Below, in pieces: positions 8,648 to 17,836 of a stretch of 64,000 bases of DNA. The notes under the pieces were generated by a model that saw only the letters and a list, made by a program, of their open reading frames with translations, searched no databases and was not told the origin of the DNA. The stretch comes from an endosymbiont of Escarpia spicata (GTDB lineage Bacteria; Pseudomonadota; Gammaproteobacteria; Chromatiales; Chromatiaceae), in assembly GCA_003349915.1 (NCBI GenBank), contig QFXE01000008.1, positions 186,001 through 250,000 of the forward strand, in the 5' to 3' direction. Position numbers and translations under genes: made by a program. The number at the start of each line of letters is the position of its first letter. The first letter of the stretch is position 1.

Positions 8648-9912
8648 TGGTATCGCCGTAATTGAGAGTGTTTGCGACGGTGCTTTCAAGGCTAAAGGGG
8701 TGACAGGATCGCCGTTGCCTACCGGCGATGCCTTTTATATCGATTTTGTCTCCCATGAAATCGGTCACCAGTTCGGTGCAGATCATACCTTCGACGGTAC
8801 TGCGGGTGCTTGTGGCGGAAACAGGATAGCTGCGACGGCGGTAGAGCCCGGCAGTGGCTCCACCATCATGAGCTATGCGGGTATCTGCGGCGCGGAAAAT
8901 CTGCAGGACAATTCGGATGCCACCTTTCATGGGGTGAGTATTGAGCAGATGGTGGCTTATTCCACTCTGGGTGGTGGTAGCAGTTGCGGGACACTCGCAT
9001 CCAGCGGCAATACGGCTCCCACAGCAAATGCCGGGGCGGCTTTCACGATTCCAAAAAGCACGCCTTTTGCCCTGACCGGCTCTGCTCTTGACCCAGAACT
9101 GGACACCCTCTCCTATCAGTGGGACCAGATGGATCCAGGCTCCCCGTTGTTTCGCTCCTATCTGCCGAAAGATACACCGGTTCGAAACTTCCCCCGGCTC
9201 AGTTACCAGTTGACGTGGGCGCTAGGGGAGATCGGCGAAATCCTGCCGACGGTGAGCAGAACCATGAGATTTCGGCTCACCGCCCGAGACGGTAACTCCG
9301 GTGTGGATGAGGACGATCTGGTGGTGACGGTGGATGGTGGCACCGGTCCTTTTGATGTAAATGGTGGTGTGCTGAATATTGCGGGCAACTATCAAGGCGG
9401 ATTTGCCCAGACTATCAACTGGGCAGTGGGCGGTACTGGGGGCAGTTGCCCTCAGGTTGAAATCTCGCTTCTCTCATTCAGTGCCGATGGCTCAACCTAT
9501 TGCGACCACAATGACGATGCGGTTTTGAATCTTGGGATATTTCCCAATACCGGTTCGGCGTCGCCAATCCTGCCCAACAGGCTGGTTGCCAGAGGCCGGG
9601 TGCGGGTGGCCTGCAGCAATAATATCTTTTTCAGCCTCTCGGATGTGGATATCGGTGTTACAGGCACCACTGCCGTCGGGACTGCCTGCAAGTCAACGGA
9701 CGGCACCGCCCTCGAACACGGCACCATCTTCGTGGATGCCGGTGGCAATGTGACTATTTCGGATGGGGGTGGTGGCGGAGCGGCGTTCTGGCTGCCGCTA
9801 CTGCTAGGTTTGGGCGGTATAGGTTACACGCTGCGAAGAAGATACAACGCCTGATGTAGGATGCCGGTGAACTTGTGAACCGCATCGATCGCGAATAGTA
9901 CGGCCCGCAGGG

Positions 9913-10299
9913 CTATTTAGAGCGGTTCATACAGCGTTTCAACATGATGTGGTTAAACTGTTCGGCATACTTCTGAGCCTCTTGCAGCAGTTTCAGATGA
10001 AGATCACTGACGACCGCATCGGTGGATCCCTCAAGATAGCGAATGCCGCATACCGATTTCGCCTTTGACGAGGATTCCACCGGCACACCCGGCAGGGTCG
10101 GACTGCGGGTCGCCATCGCGATCAGCCTGTGGTCTCCACGTTTGATTGCCGTATCCGCGTCTTTTGTCGCATCGGCATTTTTCAGCCAGGCGAGGGAAGT
10201 GACCGCTTCTCGTTCTTCCGGTGACATCTGGGAAATATCTATCTCCTGACAGCCAAAAAGTCCAAACAGCATAATCGACAAGAGTGCAATCTGTTTCAC
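9913..10299 (-). CDS. Small putative lipoprotein of unknown function
   Basis: A 128-residue protein with a short signal peptide and lipobox LFGC (Cys17), so it is probably anchored to a membrane. The remainder is hydrophilic and mostly helical, with two cysteines (about residues 82 and 122) and no recognised domain. Its ATG overlaps the stop of the rhombosortase gene by 4 bp (ATGA), indicating translational coupling. It converges on the broken metalloprotease gene 58 bp away. Function is not known; a role alongside surface-protein sorting is only suggested by its neighbour. Confidence 0.7.
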   Translation of the reverse strand: MKQIALLSIMLFGLFGCQEIDISQMSPEEREAVTSLAWLKNADATKDADTAIKRGDHRLIAMATRSPTLPGVPVESSSKAKSVCGIRYLEGSTDAVVSDLHLKLLQEAQKYAEQFNHIMLKRCMNRSK

Positions 10300-10874
10300 T
10301 CAGGATCCTCATTTCTAAATGGGAGAGCCACTCTCTCCAGCCCCCATATTACTGCCCCGGAGATGGCGCCGTAAAGGTGTGCGTCGACGATTACGCTGCC
10401 CTGGGTCAGGGAGACACTGCCCGGCAGCGGTCCCTGTAGTTGTTCCCACAAGAGCTTGCCCGCCAGTAGAACCAACATGATCACGGAAGACTGGGGAGAT
10501 GTCAGCGCCCTGTCCAGCAGCGCCAGTGCCAGCAGGCCGTGCAGGGCGCCGGAGAAACCGGCATACCAGCCTACATCCGGGCTGAAGATCAGAAGCCCCA
10601 GCGAGGTTCCCAGGGTGAGCAGCAGCAATCTCAGCCGGATGTCCGGCAGGAAGAAAAGTTCCAGGATGAGCCAGAAGGCCAATATGTTGAGTAGCAGATG
10701 GGGCCAGCCCAAGTGTACCAGGTGGGCAGTGATCAGACGCCAGAGTTGCCCGTTTCCGATGGCTGCGTTTTCGTAACGCAGCACCTGTTGCCAGCTATCA
10801 GGCAGCAGCAGGATCAGGAAACAGAGCGAGGAGAGCAGGAGCGGGGTGATCCTGCTTTGAAGCAACGAAGGCAC
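10296..10874 (-). CDS. Rhombosortase, intramembrane serine protease for GlyGly-CTERM proteins
   Basis: A 192-residue rhomboid-family membrane protein with about six hydrophobic helices. Diagnostic motifs are GFSGALHG (catalytic Ser in the GxSG-type loop, about residue 112) and DAHLYGAISGA (catalytic His in a later helix). The family cleaves proteins bearing a C-terminal GlyGly-CTERM helix, and such a protein is encoded next door. The GTG at 10874 is preceded by AAGGA with 6-bp spacing. A longer in-frame extension would be translated from a dispersed palindromic repeat and is rejected. In an operon with the downstream lipoprotein. Confidence 0.85.
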   Translation of the reverse strand: MPSLLQSRITPLLLSSLCFLILLLPDSWQQVLRYENAAIGNGQLWRLITAHLVHLGWPHLLLNILAFWLILELFFLPDIRLRLLLLTLGTSLGLLIFSPDVGWYAGFSGALHGLLALALLDRALTSPQSSVIMLVLLAGKLLWEQLQGPLPGSVSLTQGSVIVDAHLYGAISGAVIWGLERVALPFRNEDPE

Positions 10875-10897
10875 TAGTAGTCCTTCATCTAGGATGT

Positions 10898-10973
10898 GTA
10901 GGGTGCGCCGTGCGCACCAAAACAAGCCGTAATCACGGTATTCACGCAAATCATGGCGCGCACAGCGCACCCA
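10898..10973. repeat. Palindromic GTAGGGTGCGC repeat
   Basis: The left unit GTAGGGTGCGCCGTGCGCAC is followed by about 35 bp and an inverted companion ending GCGCACAGCGCACCC. Related copies lie at 24961-25017, 27927-27957 and 53267-53333. It occupies the region upstream of the rhombosortase start. Confidence 0.7.
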
Positions 10974-11013
10974 ACCTCCTGGCTGAACCTGCAATCATCA
11001 CATTGAAGGAGCA

Positions 11014-11751
11014 CTAGCTGCAAACCGGGCAGTGCGGGTCTGCCTTGAGCTTGAGACTGCGCCACTGCATGTGCAGCGCATCCAGAATCAGTAGTTGTCC
11101 CTCGAGTGTCGATCCGGCGCAGGTAAGGCACTTGATGGCCTCCGTGGCCTGGATGCTGCCGATGATGCCGACCACTGGCGCGAGCACGCCGTTGGCGGTG
11201 CAGGTGTCCTCCACCTGGCCGTTTTCGGGGTAGAGGCAGCGGTAGCAGGGGCCGCCGGGTTTACCGGGAAAGACGCTGACCTGTCCCTCCATGCGGATTG
11301 CCGCGCCGGATACCAGTGGGGTGCTGTTCTGGTGGCAGGCGGCATTGATGGCGAAACGGGTGGCGAAGTTGTCGCATGCGTCGACGATGAGGTCTGCCCG
11401 CTGTACCTGTGCGGAGAGCTCATCCCCTTCAAGCTGATGTCCGATGCACTCGATTTCGATCTCGGGATTGAGCGCGGCAAGTGCCTGCTTTGCAGATTCA
11501 ACCTTTGGTGTGCCGATACGGTCGGTGGTGTGGATGATCTGGCGTTGCAGGTTGCTCAGGTCGACCTGGTCGAAATCGACAAGTGTCAGTCGTCCGACCC
11601 CGGCGGCTGCAAGATACATCGCCACAGGCGCGCCCAGTCCACCAAGGCCGATGAGCAGCACACTGGCATCGAGTAGCCGTTGCTGTCCCTCAATGCCGAT
11701 GGAGGGCAGCATGATCTGGCGGCTGTAGCGCAGCAGTTGTTCGTCGTTCAT
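11014..11751 (-). CDS. moeB: Molybdopterin-synthase adenylyltransferase (E1-like, MoeB/ThiF family)
   Basis: A 245-residue E1-like enzyme that adenylates the C-terminal glycine of a ubiquitin-fold sulfur carrier such as MoaD (or ThiS). Visible features are the nucleotide loop GLGGLGAPVAMYLAAAG (about 38-54), the acidic DACDNFATR segment, and zinc-binding cysteine pairs CYRC (about 170) and CPVC at the C-terminus. The ATG at 11751 begins MNDEQLLRYSRQ, the family's usual start. It ends the hemA-prfA-prmC cluster; moaB, moeA and moaD lie at the far right of the window, so a MoaD partner is encoded nearby. A ThiF or HesA role is the alternative. Confidence 0.88.
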   Translation of the reverse strand: MNDEQLLRYSRQIMLPSIGIEGQQRLLDASVLLIGLGGLGAPVAMYLAAAGVGRLTLVDFDQVDLSNLQRQIIHTTDRIGTPKVESAKQALAALNPEIEIECIGHQLEGDELSAQVQRADLIVDACDNFATRFAINAACHQNSTPLVSGAAIRMEGQVSVFPGKPGGPCYRCLYPENGQVEDTCTANGVLAPVVGIIGSIQATEAIKCLTCAGSTLEGQLLILDALHMQWRSLKLKADPHCPVCS

Positions 11752-11794
11752 TGGAGTTGGAATCCCGTCAGGTCTGACAGGCAACCATAATAAA

Positions 11795-12205
11795 TTAGAG
11801 ATATTTGCGCCAGTGCTCGGGGCGGTGGTCCCGGCAATGGTGGTCGATGCTCTGATAGCGTTTGGCGAAGATGTTGCGGGTGCAGTTGGGATTGCCCTTG
11901 GTGCAACCCCGAACGGCGCGCTGGTTCTCTTCGGTGTAGTAGTGCAGCGCGCGTATCAGCCGGTACAACAGGCGGTTGTCGATGTGCAGTCCCATACTGG
12001 TCAGGCCCACCTCGATCTGCTCCAGGGTGATATCCATGATGTGATAAGTCACCTGCAGATGATGAGCGTCGATGGGATCCACCCGCATTATGCCTTCCAC
12101 ATCGGCAAGCAGCAGCGCAGCGGTCTGAGCCTGATTCGGATCCGGGTGAAACTCAACGAAGTGAATACTTCGATGTTTGATGAATTCGTGACCATCAATA
12201 TCCAT
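11795..12205 (-). CDS. Conserved hypothetical protein with a cysteine-rich C-terminus
   Basis: A 136-residue protein I do not recognise by name. Residues about 10-75 alternate strands and helices in a pattern like a ferredoxin-like (heavy-metal-associated type) fold. The C-terminal 45 residues contain RGCTKGNPNCTRN and a His/Arg-rich tail HHCRDHRPEHW, so three cysteines and several histidines could bind metal. The ATG at 12205 has AGGA 9 bp upstream; a TTG three codons earlier is less likely. It sits between prmC and moeB in the same orientation. No function can be assigned. Confidence 0.6.
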   Translation of the reverse strand: MDIDGHEFIKHRSIHFVEFHPDPNQAQTAALLLADVEGIMRVDPIDAHHLQVTYHIMDITLEQIEVGLTSMGLHIDNRLLYRLIRALHYYTEENQRAVRGCTKGNPNCTRNIFAKRYQSIDHHCRDHRPEHWRKYL

Positions 12206-12303
12206 AGTCGACAATCCTAGCTAATGTAGGGGAATTTTCAAGTGGCAGAACCCATGGAATTGTCTGTTCTGCGATAAATTCGGGATTTTCAGGCAGACAC
12301 TAT

Positions 12304-13155
12304 TTATTCTGGCAGTCGTCCCTCTGTGATCCTTTCGTGTCCGGCCAGGTCGCGATGGGATTGAACCTCTGTCAGTCCGGCCTCCAGCAACAGTGCCTGT
12401 ACGGCTGCTGCCTGGTCAAAACCGTGTTCCAGCAACAGCCAGCCGCCGGGTAACAGATGGTTGTGGGCCGCAGTGGTGATTTCGCGGATATCATCCAGCC
12501 CGCCATGGCCTGCGGCCAGCGCCTCTCTGGGCTCGCTGGAGAGATCTCCTTGGGCGAGGTGAGGGTCATTGTTGGGTATATAGGGCGGGTTGCTCAGGAT
12601 GAGTCTGAAGCGGTCGTGGCCAGGCAGTGCTTCAAACCAACTGCCCAGGTGGAAGTGCACGTTATTGAACCCCAGCTTGTCACCATTTTTCCGGGCAACG
12701 GCAAGGGCTGCGGATGAGCGGTCAGTGGCGTGGATCTCGCAGTCGGTGCGTTCACTGGCGATTGCCAGGGCGATCGCGCCGCTGCCGGTGCCCAAGTCGG
12801 CAATGCGGCAATGATTCTTCTGCGACAAATGGGCCAGCGCCAGCTCAACCAGCAGTTCAGTGTCGGGGCGGGGGATCAATGTGTCCGGTGTGACCTCCAG
12901 CTCCAGGGACCAGAACTCACGCTGTCCGGTGATATAGGCGATGGGTTCGCCCCTGCGGCGCCTTTGAAGTAGTGCCTGATAGGCCTGATACTGGGCGTTG
13001 TCGAGCATTTTTTCAGGCCAGGCGTAGAGATGGCTGCGGGGTTTTTCGAGCAGATGGCAAAGTAGTACTGCCGCTTCCAGCAGGGGAGAACCGTCAGGTT
13101 GCGCCCCCAGGATAGACGCCGCCTCTTCCAGGGTCTGTTTGATGTTTTTCTGCAT
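12304..13155 (-). CDS. prmC: Peptide chain release factor N5-glutamine methyltransferase
   Basis: A 283-residue class I SAM-dependent methyltransferase that methylates the GGQ glutamine of release factors. The SAM-binding loop IADLGTGSGAIALAIA (about 117-132) and catalytic NPPY motif (ILSNPPYIPN, about 187) are present, with the N-terminal helical RF-binding domain. Immediately follows prfA, whose product is its substrate, 39 bp away on the same strand. Confidence 0.95.
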   Translation of the reverse strand: MQKNIKQTLEEAASILGAQPDGSPLLEAAVLLCHLLEKPRSHLYAWPEKMLDNAQYQAYQALLQRRRRGEPIAYITGQREFWSLELEVTPDTLIPRPDTELLVELALAHLSQKNHCRIADLGTGSGAIALAIASERTDCEIHATDRSSAALAVARKNGDKLGFNNVHFHLGSWFEALPGHDRFRLILSNPPYIPNNDPHLAQGDLSSEPREALAAGHGGLDDIREITTAAHNHLLPGGWLLLEHGFDQAAAVQALLLEAGLTEVQSHRDLAGHERITEGRLPE

Positions 13156-13194
13156 CGGAATAGCTTTGGCTGGGGTAGGTGCCGCTCCTACAGC

Positions 13195-14274
13195 CTATTC
13201 ACCACCCATCGCCGCCAGCGCCTCGGCCTGGTGTTCGCGCAGTAACGGATCCACCACTTGGTCGAGTGTCCCGGCCATCACCTCGTCCAGTTTGTAGAGG
13301 GTCAGGTTGATGCGGTGATCGGTAAGCCGGTTCTGGGGAAAATTGTAGGTGCGGATACGCTCGGAGCGATCCCCGCTGCCGACCTGCAGCTTGCGGGCGC
13401 TGGCCTGCTCGCTGGCGGCGGCATCCTGGATCTGGGAGAGCAGTTTTGCCGACAGCAGAGACATAGCGCGGGCCTTGTTCTTGTGCTGCGAGCGTTCATC
13501 CTGGCACTCCACCACTATGCCTGTGGGAAGATGGGTGAGACGCACCGCCGAATCCGTCTTGTTGACGTGCTGACCCCCGGCGCCCGAGGCGCGGTAGGTG
13601 TCGATGCGCAGATCGCCGCTGTTGATCTCCACTTCGTCGACTGCCTCCGCCTCCGGCAGGATGGCCACGGTGCAGGCGGAGGTGTGGACCCGCCCTTGGG
13701 ATTCGGTTTCAGGCACCCGTTGCACCCGGTGTGCGCCGGATTCAAACTTCAGCCGGGAGTAGACTGCATTGCCGCTGATGCGGCAGATGATCTCCTTGAA
13801 GCCGCCATGTTCGCCGGGACTCTCGCTGATAGTCTCCACCTGCCAGCGCTGTGTCTCGGCGTAGCGAAGATACATGCGGTGCAGATCGCCCGCAAACAGT
13901 GCCGCCTCGGCACCGCCGGTGCCGGCGCGGATCTCCAGAAAGACATTGCGGCCGTCGTTTGGATCCGCAGGTATCAGCAACAGCTGCAATTCGGGTTCCA
14001 GTGAATTGCGGGCCTGCTCTGCACCCTCCAGCTCCTCCTGGGCCAGTTCCGCCATTTCGGGATCGTTCAACATCTCCCGGGCGACTTCAATATCCTCTTC
14101 TGCCGTTGTGTAGCTGCGATAGGTTTCGACCACCGGCTCCAGTTGGGCGTACTCCCGGCTCAGATCGCGGAATAGATTCTGCTTGCCTTGGGTATCCGGT
14201 TCGGCCAGTAGGGCGGTGATCTCTTCGAAGCGTTCGGCGATCTGATCCAGCTTGCCGCGCAGTGAAGGTTTCAT
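13195..14274 (-). CDS. prfA: Peptide chain release factor 1
   Basis: A 359-residue RF1, which ends translation at UAA and UAG codons. The [18 protein letters not shown] segment (about 117-134) and the peptidyl-hydrolysis motif [15 protein letters not shown] (about 229-243) are clear. Its start overlaps the hemA stop by 4 bp (ATGA), indicating coupled translation. Standard gammaproteobacterial order hemA-prfA-prmC. Confidence 0.97.
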   Translation of the reverse strand: MKPSLRGKLDQIAERFEEITALLAEPDTQGKQNLFRDLSREYAQLEPVVETYRSYTTAEEDIEVAREMLNDPEMAELAQEELEGAEQARNSLEPELQLLLIPADPNDGRNVFLEIRAGTGGAEAALFAGDLHRMYLRYAETQRWQVETISESPGEHGGFKEIICRISGNAVYSRLKFESGAHRVQRVPETESQGRVHTSACTVAILPEAEAVDEVEINSGDLRIDTYRASGAGGQHVNKTDSAVRLTHLPTGIVVECQDERSQHKNKARAMSLLSAKLLSQIQDAAASEQASARKLQVGSGDRSERIRTYNFPQNRLTDHRINLTLYKLDEVMAGTLDQVVDPLLREHQAEALAAMGGE

Positions 14275-15539
14275 GATGTGCTGTCGAGCTGTTTCAGCTG
14301 AAACAGGGTATTGGCGGCCTCAAGCAGCTCAGTCTGGCCGTCGAAACCGGCTTGGCGTAACTGGGAACTGGGGGTGTGGAGCAGTTTGTTGGTGAGCGTC
14401 CTGGCCAGGAACTGCAGCGCCTCTTCCGGTGATTTGCCCTTGTTTAGCTGCTGCAGTGCTTTCTTCAGCACTTCGTCCCGCAGCAGTTCCCCTTGATTGC
14501 GGTAGTCCTGGATCAGCTCAACCGCGTCGAGGGAACGCAGCCAGCCAATAAATTCGTCTACGTAGCGTTCAATGATCTCTTCGGCCTGCTCTGCCGCTTC
14601 CTGGCGGGAGCGCATATTCTCCTGAATGACTTCATCCAGGTCATCGACCGTGTAGAGGTAGATGTCGCTCAGATCCGATACTTCTGGCTCGATATCACGG
14701 GGTACCGCGATGTCCACCATGAAGATGGGTCTGTGCTTGCGCTCCTTGAGTGCGCTCTCCACGGTGCCTTTGCCCAGCACCGGCAGGGGGCTGGCTGTTG
14801 ATGAGATGACGATGTCCGCCTCGGCCAGATGTCCGCTGAGTTCTGTCAGTGCGATGGCATAACCTTCGAACTGGGCCGCCAGATTGTGGGCCTTCTCCAC
14901 GGTTCGGTTGGCGACGATCATGTGGCCGATGCCGTTCTGGTGCAGGTGCCGGGCGGCGAGTTCAATGGTTTCGCCGGCGCCGATGAGCAGTGCAGTCTGC
15001 TCCGAAAGATCGCTGAAGATCTGTTTTGCCAGACTGACGGCTGCAAAGGCGACCGAGACAGGGCTGTTGCCGATGGCGGTGTCGGTGCGGATCTGTTTGG
15101 CGACGGAGAATGCGTGCTGGAATAATCGGCAGAGCAGTTTGCGGGTGGTGCCGGAAGCATTTGCGGTCTGGAAGGCGGATTTTACCTGTCCCAGAATTTG
15201 CGGTTCGCCGAGTACCAGGGAGTCGAGTCCGCAGGAGACCCGCAACAGATGTTGTACTGCTGCATTGCCGAGGTGGCTGTAGAGATAGGGGCTGACCCGT
15301 CCCTGCTCCAGACCGTGAAAATCGCTGATCCAGTCTGCTACGGAGGCCTGGGCATCATCGTCGATGGTGCAGTAGAGTTCGGTGCGGTTACAGGTCGAAA
15401 GGATCACCGCTTCGTCCACCGCAGGATGCTCGCTCAGATTGCGCAGGGCGCCGACGATGATGTCTGGTCCGAAGGTGAGCCGCTCCCGGATCTCCACCGG
15501 AGCGGTCTTATGATTGAGTCCCAGAGCGAGTATCGTCAT
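14271..15539 (-). CDS. hemA: Glutamyl-tRNA reductase
   Basis: A 422-residue enzyme that reduces Glu-tRNA(Glu) to glutamate-1-semialdehyde, the first committed step of C5-pathway tetrapyrrole synthesis. The active-site cysteine lies in [10 protein letters not shown] (about residue 50), followed by the conserved [19 protein letters not shown] block (about 105-123), an NADPH-binding domain with [14 protein letters not shown], and a C-terminal dimerisation helix. First gene of its cluster. Haem supply matters in an organism with large multihaem cytochromes. Confidence 0.97.
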   Translation of the reverse strand: MTILALGLNHKTAPVEIRERLTFGPDIIVGALRNLSEHPAVDEAVILSTCNRTELYCTIDDDAQASVADWISDFHGLEQGRVSPYLYSHLGNAAVQHLLRVSCGLDSLVLGEPQILGQVKSAFQTANASGTTRKLLCRLFQHAFSVAKQIRTDTAIGNSPVSVAFAAVSLAKQIFSDLSEQTALLIGAGETIELAARHLHQNGIGHMIVANRTVEKAHNLAAQFEGYAIALTELSGHLAEADIVISSTASPLPVLGKGTVESALKERKHRPIFMVDIAVPRDIEPEVSDLSDIYLYTVDDLDEVIQENMRSRQEAAEQAEEIIERYVDEFIGWLRSLDAVELIQDYRNQGELLRDEVLKKALQQLNKGKSPEEALQFLARTLTNKLLHTPSSQLRQAGFDGQTELLEAANTLFQLKQLDSTS

Positions 15540-15839
15540 TGAATTGTGAGAAGGTCATGGAAAAAGGTTAATGCGAAATTTTGTTATATCAAGGGGTTAA
15601 ATTCAAGTTTGTCTTGCAGAAAAGGCTTTTTCGGGGCTTTTGGCAGCGCTCCAGGAATGGTTAAAGTAACAATATTCAGTGAAAATGTGAAAATGTGGGA
15701 ATTTGGTGCTTGTCGGTGCAACATTTGGTTCAAGTTTGGTAGCATGCCGACCGATATCTGGCGGTAAGCAAAATTTCAGGCATGGCTCCCTGCGGGGGTG
15801 CTGGTGCCGCACAAATGGATAAATGGAGTCTTAAGGTAG
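15540..15839. other. Intergenic region between hemA and ugd
   Basis: This 300-bp divergent gap must contain the promoters of hemA (minus) and ugd (plus). It is AT-rich compared with its flanks and contains a short direct repeat TGAAAATG at about 15681-15697. I see no convincing gene; the short open readings are not supported by a ribosome site or homology. Confidence 0.5.
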
Positions 15840-17180
15840 ATGAAAGTCACGATCTTTGGGAGTGGATATGTCGGTTTGGTGACCGGAGCCTGTCTGGCAG
15901 AGGTGGGTAACGATGTCGTGTGCGTGGACGTGGATTCCGCCAAAATCGATCTGCTCAACAGTGGCGGCATCCCGATCTATGAGCCTGGACTCGAGGCCAT
16001 GGTGCAGCGCAACCGGGAGGCGGGCCGCCTCTCATTTACGCTGGACCCGAAAGTGGGCGTCGAACACGGTCTGTTCCAGTTCATCGCCGTCGGTACGCCG
16101 CCGGACGAGGATGGTTCCGCCGATCTGCAGTACGTCACCGCCGTTGCGCGCAGCATCGCCGAGCACATGACCGAGTGCCGGGTGATCATCGATAAATCCA
16201 CCGTTCCCGTGGGAACCGGCGACAAGGTGGCGGCCGCCGTGCGCGAGGTGCAGGCCGGGCGTGGCGTGGAGATCGAGTTCGATGTGGTCTCCAATCCTGA
16301 ATTTCTCAAGGAGGGGGCGGCGATCGATGACTTCATGCGTCCCGACCGCATCGTGGTGGGTACCGACAATCCCCGTACCGGAGAACTGTTGCGTGCACTC
16401 TACGCGCCCTTCAATCGCAATCACGAACGGGTGATGGTGATGGATATCCGCTCTGCGGAGTTGACCAAGTATGCGGCAAATTCGCTCTTGGCCACCAAGA
16501 TCAGTTTTATGAATGAACTCTCCAACATCGCCGATGCCCTGGGTGCGGATATCGAGCATGTGCGGGTGGGCATAGGTTCCGATCCGCGTATCGGTTACCA
16601 GTTCATCTACCCCGGTTGCGGTTATGGCGGCTCTTGCTTCCCCAAGGATGTTCAAGCGTTGGAGAAGACCGCGCTCAGCGTCGGTTACACACCGCGCATT
16701 CTGAATGCGGTGGAGGCGGCCAACCATGCCCAGAAGCGGGTGGTGTTCGACAAGGTCAGCAGTTACTTCGACGGGAACCTCGAGGGCAAGACCTTTGCGG
16801 TTTGGGGGTTGGCGTTCAAGCCCAATACCGACGATATGCGTGCAGCTTCCAGCCGGGTGATGATGGAACTGCTCTGGGATGCCGGTGCGAAAGTGCAGGC
16901 ATTCGATCCGGTGGCAGTCGAAGAGTCGCAGCGCATCTACGGGGAGCGCGACGACCTTGTCTATGCTGAGGACGCCATGGGTGCCCTCGAAGGTGCCGAT
17001 GCCCTGGTGATCATGACGGAGTGGACCCAGTTTCGCAGTCCCGACTTCGACACCGTCAAATTGATGCTGAAGAGCCCTGTCATCTTCGATGGCCGCAACC
17101 TGTTCGAGCCGGAGACCGTCACTCAGGCGGGATTGAGTTATCTGGCTATAGGCCGCCCTCCGGCGCATCCGGCTGACTGA
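15840..17180 (+). CDS. ugd: UDP-glucose 6-dehydrogenase
   Basis: A 446-residue NAD-dependent enzyme that oxidises UDP-glucose to UDP-glucuronate for exopolysaccharide or LPS sugars. The N-terminal Rossmann motif [18 protein letters not shown] (about 5-22), the catalytic cysteine in [12 protein letters not shown] (about residue 264), and the C-terminal [10 protein letters not shown] motif are present. A strong terminator follows at 17213. It is a single gene; no other polysaccharide genes are adjacent. Confidence 0.95.
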   Translation: MKVTIFGSGYVGLVTGACLAEVGNDVVCVDVDSAKIDLLNSGGIPIYEPGLEAMVQRNREAGRLSFTLDPKVGVEHGLFQFIAVGTPPDEDGSADLQYVTAVARSIAEHMTECRVIIDKSTVPVGTGDKVAAAVREVQAGRGVEIEFDVVSNPEFLKEGAAIDDFMRPDRIVVGTDNPRTGELLRALYAPFNRNHERVMVMDIRSAELTKYAANSLLATKISFMNELSNIADALGADIEHVRVGIGSDPRIGYQFIYPGCGYGGSCFPKDVQALEKTALSVGYTPRILNAVEAANHAQKRVVFDKVSSYFDGNLEGKTFAVWGLAFKPNTDDMRAASSRVMMELLWDAGAKVQAFDPVAVEESQRIYGERDDLVYAEDAMGALEGADALVIMTEWTQFRSPDFDTVKLMLKSPVIFDGRNLFEPETVTQAGLSYLAIGRPPAHPAD

Positions 17181-17212
17181 ACCTGTATCGGCATAGCGTG
17201 CCATAGTGCATA

Positions 17213-17246
17213 AACGGCCCGCAGTCACACGACTGCGGGCCGTTTT
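17213..17246 (+). terminator. Intrinsic terminator after ugd
   Basis: The stem AACGGCCCGCAGTC pairs with GACTGCGGGCCGTT around a short CACAC loop and is followed by TTTT. It is GC-rich and perfectly paired, about 30 bp after the ugd stop. Confidence 0.9.
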
Positions 17247-17260
17247 GCGTTTGGCCTACC

Positions 17261-17309
17261 AGGGGCTGTTAACACTGCGCTGGGCATCCGCATAGTGTTA
17301 GCAGCCCCT
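17261..17309. repeat. Long inverted repeat upstream of rlmH
   Basis: AGGGGCTGTTAACACT pairs, with one mismatch, with AGTGTTAGCAGCCCCT across a 17-base loop. It lies just after the ugd terminator and has no T-run, so it is more like a dispersed palindromic element or structured leader than a terminator. Confidence 0.6.
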
Positions 17310-17361
17310 AATTCCCGCATCTTGCTTTTTCCTCTAGTGCAATGGCGTAGAATGATCCGCC

Positions 17362-17832
17362 ATGAAAATCCACATCATCTCTGTCGGAAACCGTATGCCA
17401 CGCTGGGTGACCGAAGGGTACGAAGAGTATGCGCGGCGCATGCCGGCGGAGTGTGGGCTGAAGCTGGTGGAGATAAATCCGGGTCATCGCGGGAAAAATG
17501 CGGACATGCAGCGTACGCTGCATGACGAGGGTGAACGGATGTTGAAGGCGATTCCGAAGGGTTGTCAGGTGATTGCGCTCGATGTGCAGGGCAGTAGTTG
17601 GGGCACGGAGAAACTGTCCCAAAAGCTGGGTGCCTGGATGGGTGACGGCCGGGATCTGGCGTTGTTGGTGGGCGGTCCCGAGGGGCTGGCGCCTGACTGT
17701 CTGGCGCGAGCAGAAGGGCGCTGGTCGCTCTCGCCCCTGACCATGCCGCATCCGCTTGTACGCGTTGTGGTGGCGGAGCAGATCTATCGGGCCTGGAGCC
17801 TGCTGCGCAACCATCCCTATCATCGGGCCTGA
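17362..17832 (+). CDS. rlmH: 23S rRNA (pseudouridine1915-N3)-methyltransferase
   Basis: A 156-residue SPOUT-class methyltransferase that methylates pseudouridine 1915 in helix 69 of 23S rRNA. Family features include the N-terminal [16 protein letters not shown], the SAM-binding FLVGGPEG-like [12 protein letters not shown] (about 102-113) and the C-terminal knot segment ending RNHPYH. The maf gene starts 4 bp after its stop, the usual arrangement. Confidence 0.95.
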   Translation: MKIHIISVGNRMPRWVTEGYEEYARRMPAECGLKLVEINPGHRGKNADMQRTLHDEGERMLKAIPKGCQVIALDVQGSSWGTEKLSQKLGAWMGDGRDLALLVGGPEGLAPDCLARAEGRWSLSPLTMPHPLVRVVVAEQIYRAWSLLRNHPYHRA

Positions 17833-17836
17833 TAAA

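Larger units (their letters stand above)
7743..9854 (+). pseudogene. Secreted reprolysin-like zinc metalloprotease with GlyGly-CTERM, broken by two frameshifts
   Basis: Three reading-frame segments make one protein of about 700 residues. Segment one (from 7743) has a signal peptide and the start of the propeptide. It loses frame at a 7-bp tandem duplication, GCGCCTT at 7903-7909 and 7910-7916; deleting one copy joins it exactly to the second segment. The second segment ends at a stop after a run of eight G (8640-8647); one added G would restore the expected glycine-rich FSTGGGG stretch and run into the third segment. The third carries the metzincin zinc site HEIGHQFGADH, Ig/PKD-like beta domains, and a C-terminal GGGGG, hydrophobic helix, LRRRY tail typical of GlyGly-CTERM sorting. 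As read it should not yield an intact protease. Slippage-based switching or assembly error at the G-run cannot be excluded. Confidence 0.85.

Noticed and set aside
10031-10312. A 93-residue minus-strand reading overlapping the small lipoprotein gene
   Set aside because: The other frame has a signal peptide, lipobox and a coupled start; this one has no features of a protein.
10875-10994. N-terminal extension of the rhombosortase reading frame
   Set aside because: The extra 40 residues are a translation of a dispersed palindromic repeat; the GTG at 10874 has a good ribosome site and gives normal family length.
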